From Bradyrhizobium stylosanthis (GTDB lineage Bacteria > Pseudomonadota > Alphaproteobacteria > Rhizobiales > Xanthobacteraceae): DNA of 64,000 nt. Under the pieces are notes generated by a model, which saw only the letters and a program-made list of their open reading frames with translations, had not been told where the DNA came from and did no database searches. The stretch covers positions 434,001 through 498,000 of the forward strand of contig NZ_LVEM01000005.1 in the NCBI RefSeq assembly GCF_001641335.1. Direction: 5' to 3'. Below are positions 61,462 through 64,000 of the stretch, in pieces. How positions within the stretch are numbered: position 1 is the first letter of the stretch; every line of letters starts with the position of its first letter. Position numbers and translations under genes: made by a program.

Positions 61462-61938
61462 ATGGTTGCCATTGCTCCCGATCTGAAAGCGTTCCTGCTG
61501 GCGACGCCGTTCTTCGGCGGTCTTCCGGAGCCGAGCCTCGACCTCCTCGTCTCGATGCTGGTCGAGCGCCGCTTCGATGCCGGCGCGACCGTCGTCGCGG
61601 AAGGCGAGGCCGGACGTTCGATGTTCATCGTCAAATCCGGCCGCCTCGCGGTGAGCAAACGGGCGACCGCGGGAAGCGTCGTCCCGATTTCCGTTCTGGA
61701 TCCCGGCGATTTCTTCGGCGAGATGACGCTGATCGAAATGCAGAACCGTTCCGCCACCGTGGTCGCGGAAGCACCGACGGTGCTGTACGAGCTGACCGCG
61801 CAGAATCTCTATGCCTGCTACAAGACAGACATCCACGCCTATGTGATCGTCCTGCAGAACATCAACCGCGAGCTCTGCAGAAGGCTGCGCCGTTCCGACG
61901 ATCGGTTCGCGGGACGGCTGGAGCGAGACGACGATTGA
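61462..61938 (+). CDS. cyclic nucleotide-binding domain protein
   Basis: The 158-aa protein is essentially one cNMP-binding domain, with a typical phosphate cassette FGEMTLIEMQNRSATVV that includes the Glu and Arg needed for ligand contact. No DNA-binding helix follows, so it is probably a small sensor or a Crp-like stand-alone protein. Its 3' end, residues 120-158, was copied downstream (see 62037-62157). Confidence 0.85.
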   Translation: MVAIAPDLKAFLLATPFFGGLPEPSLDLLVSMLVERRFDAGATVVAEGEAGRSMFIVKSGRLAVSKRATAGSVVPISVLDPGDFFGEMTLIEMQNRSATVVAEAPTVLYELTAQNLYACYKTDIHAYVIVLQNINRELCRRLRRSDDRFAGRLERDDD

Positions 61939-61944
61939 TCGTGC

Positions 61945-62030
61945 GTAGGATGGGTAGAGCGCAGCGAAACCCATCATGCCTCGGCACCGGCAGTGCCTCG
62001 ATGGGTTTCGCTGCGCTCTACCCATCCTAC
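61945..62030. repeat. inverted repeat family F, copy 1
   Basis: CGTAGGATGGGTAGAGCGCA and TGCGCTCTACCCATCCTACG form long arms. Further copies are at 62163-62207 (left half), 62350-62385 (left half, diverged), 62716-62803 and 63059-63150. Confidence 0.85.
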
Positions 62031-62036
62031 GAGCTA

Positions 62037-62157
62037 CTACAAGGCAGACATCCACGCTTATGTGATCGTCCTGCAGGACATCAACCGCGAGCTCTGCAGA
62101 AGGCTACGCCGTTCCGACGATCGGTTCGCGGGACGACTGGAGCGAGACGACGATTGA
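62037..62157 (+). pseudogene. duplicated 3' fragment of cyclic-nucleotide-binding gene
   Basis: These 121 bp repeat 61818-61938 with an offset of exactly 219 bp (73 codons) and no insertion or deletion. The five differences I can see are all transitions, two of them changing residues (Thr to Ala, Asn to Asp). The copy keeps the stop codon and is followed by a new half copy of the family F repeat, as in the original. No start codon, so it is a dead fragment. Confidence 0.8.
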
Positions 62158-62162
62158 TCGTG

Positions 62163-62207
62163 CGTAGGATGGGTAGAGCGCAGCGAAACCCATCATGCCT
62201 CGGCATC
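62163..62207. repeat. inverted repeat family F, half copy after the duplication
   Basis: CGTAGGATGGGTAGAGCGCA etc., truncated before the second arm; the sequence then passes into the family G repeat. Confidence 0.75.
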
Positions 62208-62218
62208 GAACAAGTTTG

Positions 62219-62307
62219 TAGCCCGGATGGAGCGAAGCGCAATCCGGGACGGCTGTGTCCACGGCGATCGATCCCGGATTACGCTTGCGCTCCATCCGGG
62301 CTTCGCC
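62219..62307. repeat. intergenic inverted repeat, family G
   Basis: GTAGCCCGGATGGAGCGAAG on the left is complementary to the CTCCATCCGGGC arm at the right, with an inner ATCCGGGA/TCCCGGAT pair. The third family in a 480-bp gene-free gap (61939-62420). Confidence 0.75.
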
Positions 62308-62349
62308 ACAGGACATCAGGTGAGTGACGAGAATTGATCGTGCGTAGCG

Positions 62350-62385
62350 GGTAGGATGGGTAGAGCCCTTGCGAACCTATCATGA
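62350..62385. repeat. diverged half copy of family F
   Basis: GGTAGGATGGGTAGAGC followed by a degraded body. It is preceded by ATTGATCGTGCGTAG, which also follows the stop of the gene at 61462 and of its copy, so this may be a third trace of the same tandem unit. Confidence 0.5.
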
Positions 62386-62420
62386 TTGTCATCGAGGTAA
62401 GGCCCACCCCACGATGACGA

Positions 62421-62684
62421 TCATGGCCGTCCAGCAGACGGATAGAACTGCGTTAGAAACTCGGCGATCTCGTGATCGTCTGCCTGCCAACGTGGCCCAC
62501 GTTCGTTTCGCATCAGTGAGAGGCCGAGGAGTTCAAGCGGGCAATCGGCCACAAGCTCGAGCGTTCCTTTCTTCGCGATCCAGCGCTCTTCGCCGTCTCT
62601 ATCGAGCGAATAGCCCAATTGGACGAGCGTGAGATACGCTGGAGCTTCCGTGTTGCCTGCTGCGGCAATGGTTTCTTGCGTCAT
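62421..62684 (-). CDS. hypothetical protein (87 aa)
   Basis: The product has an N-terminal part (AYLTLVQLGYSLDRDGEERW), KKGTLELVADCPLELLGLSL and an acidic C-terminus. The ATG at 62684 has GGGAATGAG upstream. Codon use is less GC-biased than in the flanking genes, so it may be foreign or weakly selected. Family not recognised; it stands between repeats. Confidence 0.6.
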   Translation of the reverse strand: MTQETIAAAGNTEAPAYLTLVQLGYSLDRDGEERWIAKKGTLELVADCPLELLGLSLMRNERGPRWQADDHEIAEFLTQFYPSAGRP

Positions 62685-62715
62685 CTCATTCCCATGCCCA
62701 TCGAGCTTAGTAAGC

Positions 62716-62803
62716 GTAGGATGGATAGAGCATTTGCGAAACCCATCATGCCTCGGCACCGGCAGTGCCTCGATGGGTTTCGCTGCGCTCTACCCATCCT
62801 ACG
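62716..62803. repeat. inverted repeat family F, copy 4
   Basis: Full two-arm copy, CGTAGGATGGATAGAGC and GCTCTACCCATCCTACG, lying over the upstream side of the hypothetical gene at 62421. Confidence 0.8.
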
Positions 62804-62822
62804 AGCCGGTTTGCCGGCGCGG

Positions 62823-62927
62823 CTACAGCAGCGCCAATGAGTGCAGCGAGTTTCTATGAAGGCCGAAGGCAACGAGGCCGGAGAGAAGCAGCGCAGTCCC
62901 AGTCACGATCAGGCAACACGCAATCAC
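62823..62927 (-). CDS. possible small membrane peptide (34 aa)
   Basis: From a GTG at 62927 a frame encodes a hydrophobic helix (VIACCLIVTGTALLLSGLVA) and a polar tail. The open frame continues upstream for about 25 codons without an ATG, so the true start, if any, is unclear. It may be a remnant. Listed because hydrophobic codon choice looks non-random. Confidence 0.25.
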   Translation of the reverse strand: MIACCLIVTGTALLLSGLVAFGLHRNSLHSLALL

Positions 62928-63058
62928 TATTGGAGCCTCGGGTTCGTCATCGATGACGAAGACGATAATAGATAAAATTTTACCGACAATCGAAAGGAAG
63001 AATTAACCTTACCTGGGCGGCCAGGTCGCCGGCATCCGGTCTTCGGATGGATCGGCGT

Positions 63059-63150
63059 GCGTAGGATGGGTAGAGCGCAGCGAAACCCATCATGCCTCGG
63101 CACCGAACAAGCCCTCGATGGGTTTCGCTTGCGCTCTACCCATCCTACGA
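63059..63150. repeat. inverted repeat family F, copy 5
   Basis: Full two-arm copy in the gap before the large dispersed repeat. Between 62928 and 63058 is an AT-rich stretch with no gene that I can support. Confidence 0.8.
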
Positions 63151-63289
63151 GCCTCAGATGGATCGGCGGGGTTGTGTCCCCATGCATGCCGATCTGCCCG
63201 TCGGGCAAAACACCTCCAAGCCCCGTCAATCCCTCTCATCAAAAATATTCCACTTTACCGAAATTCGGAATCGCGGCATTCTCGCGCCA

Positions 63290-63790
63290 TCCCGGTCCCC
63301 GGAGAGGGGCGATCGTACGTCGCAGCGAACGTGGATCGGGGTGCGGTGGACGCGGCTGCGTCGGGCACGCCAAGGCGGGACCAGGGCGAGATGAACCTCG
63401 TGAGGTCGGTCGGCGTGCAGACGGACGGCGTAGCCAGCGTACGGCAAAACCATGTGGTCCTGACCGTCGTTGCTACGGTCAAGCCTTGCGGAGATGGCTT
63501 TGGGCTCGACCGGGTCTGGAGACATCGCCAATTCGCGAGGCGACGGAGGCCAGAAGGAACTCGGCTCCGGGGAGAGCAGGCATAAGCCGTCAAACCACTG
63601 CGCAGGGAAGGCCGGGTGTTTCCGGCCCACCTGTCGTCCCGTCTGCGCATTTGCGTGTGCAAATCTTCGCGCAGCGGATCATGGGTGCCAGCCGGCACCC
63701 GGTCTTCCCTGCGCCCTCTTCACGGAAGAGGGACAAGGAACGAGCAAAACTCGGGCATCTCGAGCCGCGAGAATGCCGATCTGTGCGTGA
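63290..63790. repeat. dispersed Bradyrhizobium-type long repeat
   Basis: I recognise this stretch (e.g. GAGATGAACCTCGTGAGG, GTTGCTACGGTCAAG, GGCCAGAAGGAACTCGGCTC, CCGGCACCCGGTCTTCCCTG) as a member of a roughly 500-bp repeat common in Bradyrhizobium genomes and often mis-annotated as short proteins. It ends 15 bp before the tRNA-Thr 3' end. No gene is supported inside it. The recognition is from memory, not from a search. Confidence 0.6.
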
Positions 63791-63805
63791 TTGAACCGAG
63801 GAGAA

Positions 63806-63880
63806 TGGTGCTGCCAGACAGGATTGAACTGTCGACCTCTCCATTACCAATGGAGTGCTCTACCACTGAGCTACGGCAGC
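63806..63880 (-). tRNA. tRNA-Thr (anticodon GGT)
   Basis: A complete 75-nt cloverleaf with encoded CCA: acceptor GCTGCCG/TGGCAGC (one G-T pair), D arm GCTC/GAGC, anticodon stem CTCCA/TGGAG with loop TTGGTAA, T arm GACAG/CTGTC with TTCAATC loop. Anticodon GGT reads ACC/ACT threonine codons. The remaining 120 bp to the window end show nothing else. Confidence 0.97.
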
Positions 63881-64000
63881 ATGTGCTGGGATCAGAATCG
63901 GCCGCCACAGGGGCCTAACCAAGCGGGCCGATATCTGCCACAAGCCCCCCTCCTGTGCAAGCTTGCAAGGCCGCTCAAAACGAGAAAATCGGGCCGATAT

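Noticed and set aside
63057..63794. Several open frames in the right-end repeat region
   Set aside because: They run through the family F repeat and the dispersed 500-bp repeat. Such frames are a known source of false hypothetical proteins.
63806..63880. tRNA-Thr as an integration site of a genomic island
   Set aside because: I see no integrase gene or duplicated 3' tRNA end within the window; an island could lie beyond 64000, but there is no evidence here.

Overview
The window is a GC-rich chromosomal segment of an alphaproteobacterium, most likely Bradyrhizobium or a close relative. I base this on gene content (a complete C-P lyase locus, Bug-type receptors, DHA2/EmrAB efflux, many GntR/IclR/MarR/TetR regulators), on codon use, and on several families of inverted intergenic repeats typical of that genus. 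I see no insertion sequence, phage, CRISPR array or rRNA. One tRNA-Thr lies at the right end.

Layout. 1-6007: the start of a YgiQ-type radical SAM gene (3' end outside the window), a DUF849 beta-keto-acid cleavage gene, a small membrane protein, an EamA exporter, a 54-aa coiled-coil protein, and a GntR regulator downstream of an FAD-linked 2-hydroxyacid dehydrogenase. 6177-7061: a divergent DapA-family lyase. 7261-11814: an iron-uptake set (TonB receptor, periplasmic binding protein, PepSY membrane protein). 11872-19719: a secreted protein, a triple rhodanese, serA, patatin plus GntP permease, and a secreted tannase-like esterase. 19834-23401: EmrB and EmrA with a divergent TetR. 23449-24685: MarR plus enoyl-CoA hydratase. 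24809-28125: a chemoreceptor and a second DapA-family gene. 28508-30585: a selenium-binding/methanethiol-oxidase-type protein plus a membrane partner.

30563-44250 is the centrepiece, a whole phosphonate locus. On the minus strand are a hexapeptide transferase, a PhnM paralogue and a DUF1045 2H-phosphoesterase. On the plus strand are phnC-D-E1-E2, then (after the phnF repressor on the minus strand) phnG-H-I-J-K-L-M-N with overlapping starts and stops. Pho-box-like direct repeats lie before all three transcription units, and a 28-bp perfect palindrome between phnF and phnG is the obvious PhnF operator. phnP is absent, and the 2H protein could take its place.

44278-49788 carries a PPOX flavoprotein, an SDR, a sulfonate-type binding protein preceded by a small gene and by a 31-codon leader ending in four cysteine codons (probably a cysteine-sensing attenuator), an alpha/beta hydrolase and a MetY-like sulfhydrylase. 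50105-55644 is an IclR-controlled catabolic operon (Bug receptor, flavin reductase, FAH, HpaH-like hydratase, RidA, amidohydrolase) that ends in a strong terminator. 55874-61938 holds a Cache chemoreceptor, an LLM oxidoreductase, a Tat-exported protein with a haem-type membrane protein, a methyltransferase and a cyclic-nucleotide-binding protein. The last 2 kb are mostly repeats, including a partial tandem duplication of the preceding gene's 3' end, with one small gene and the tRNA.
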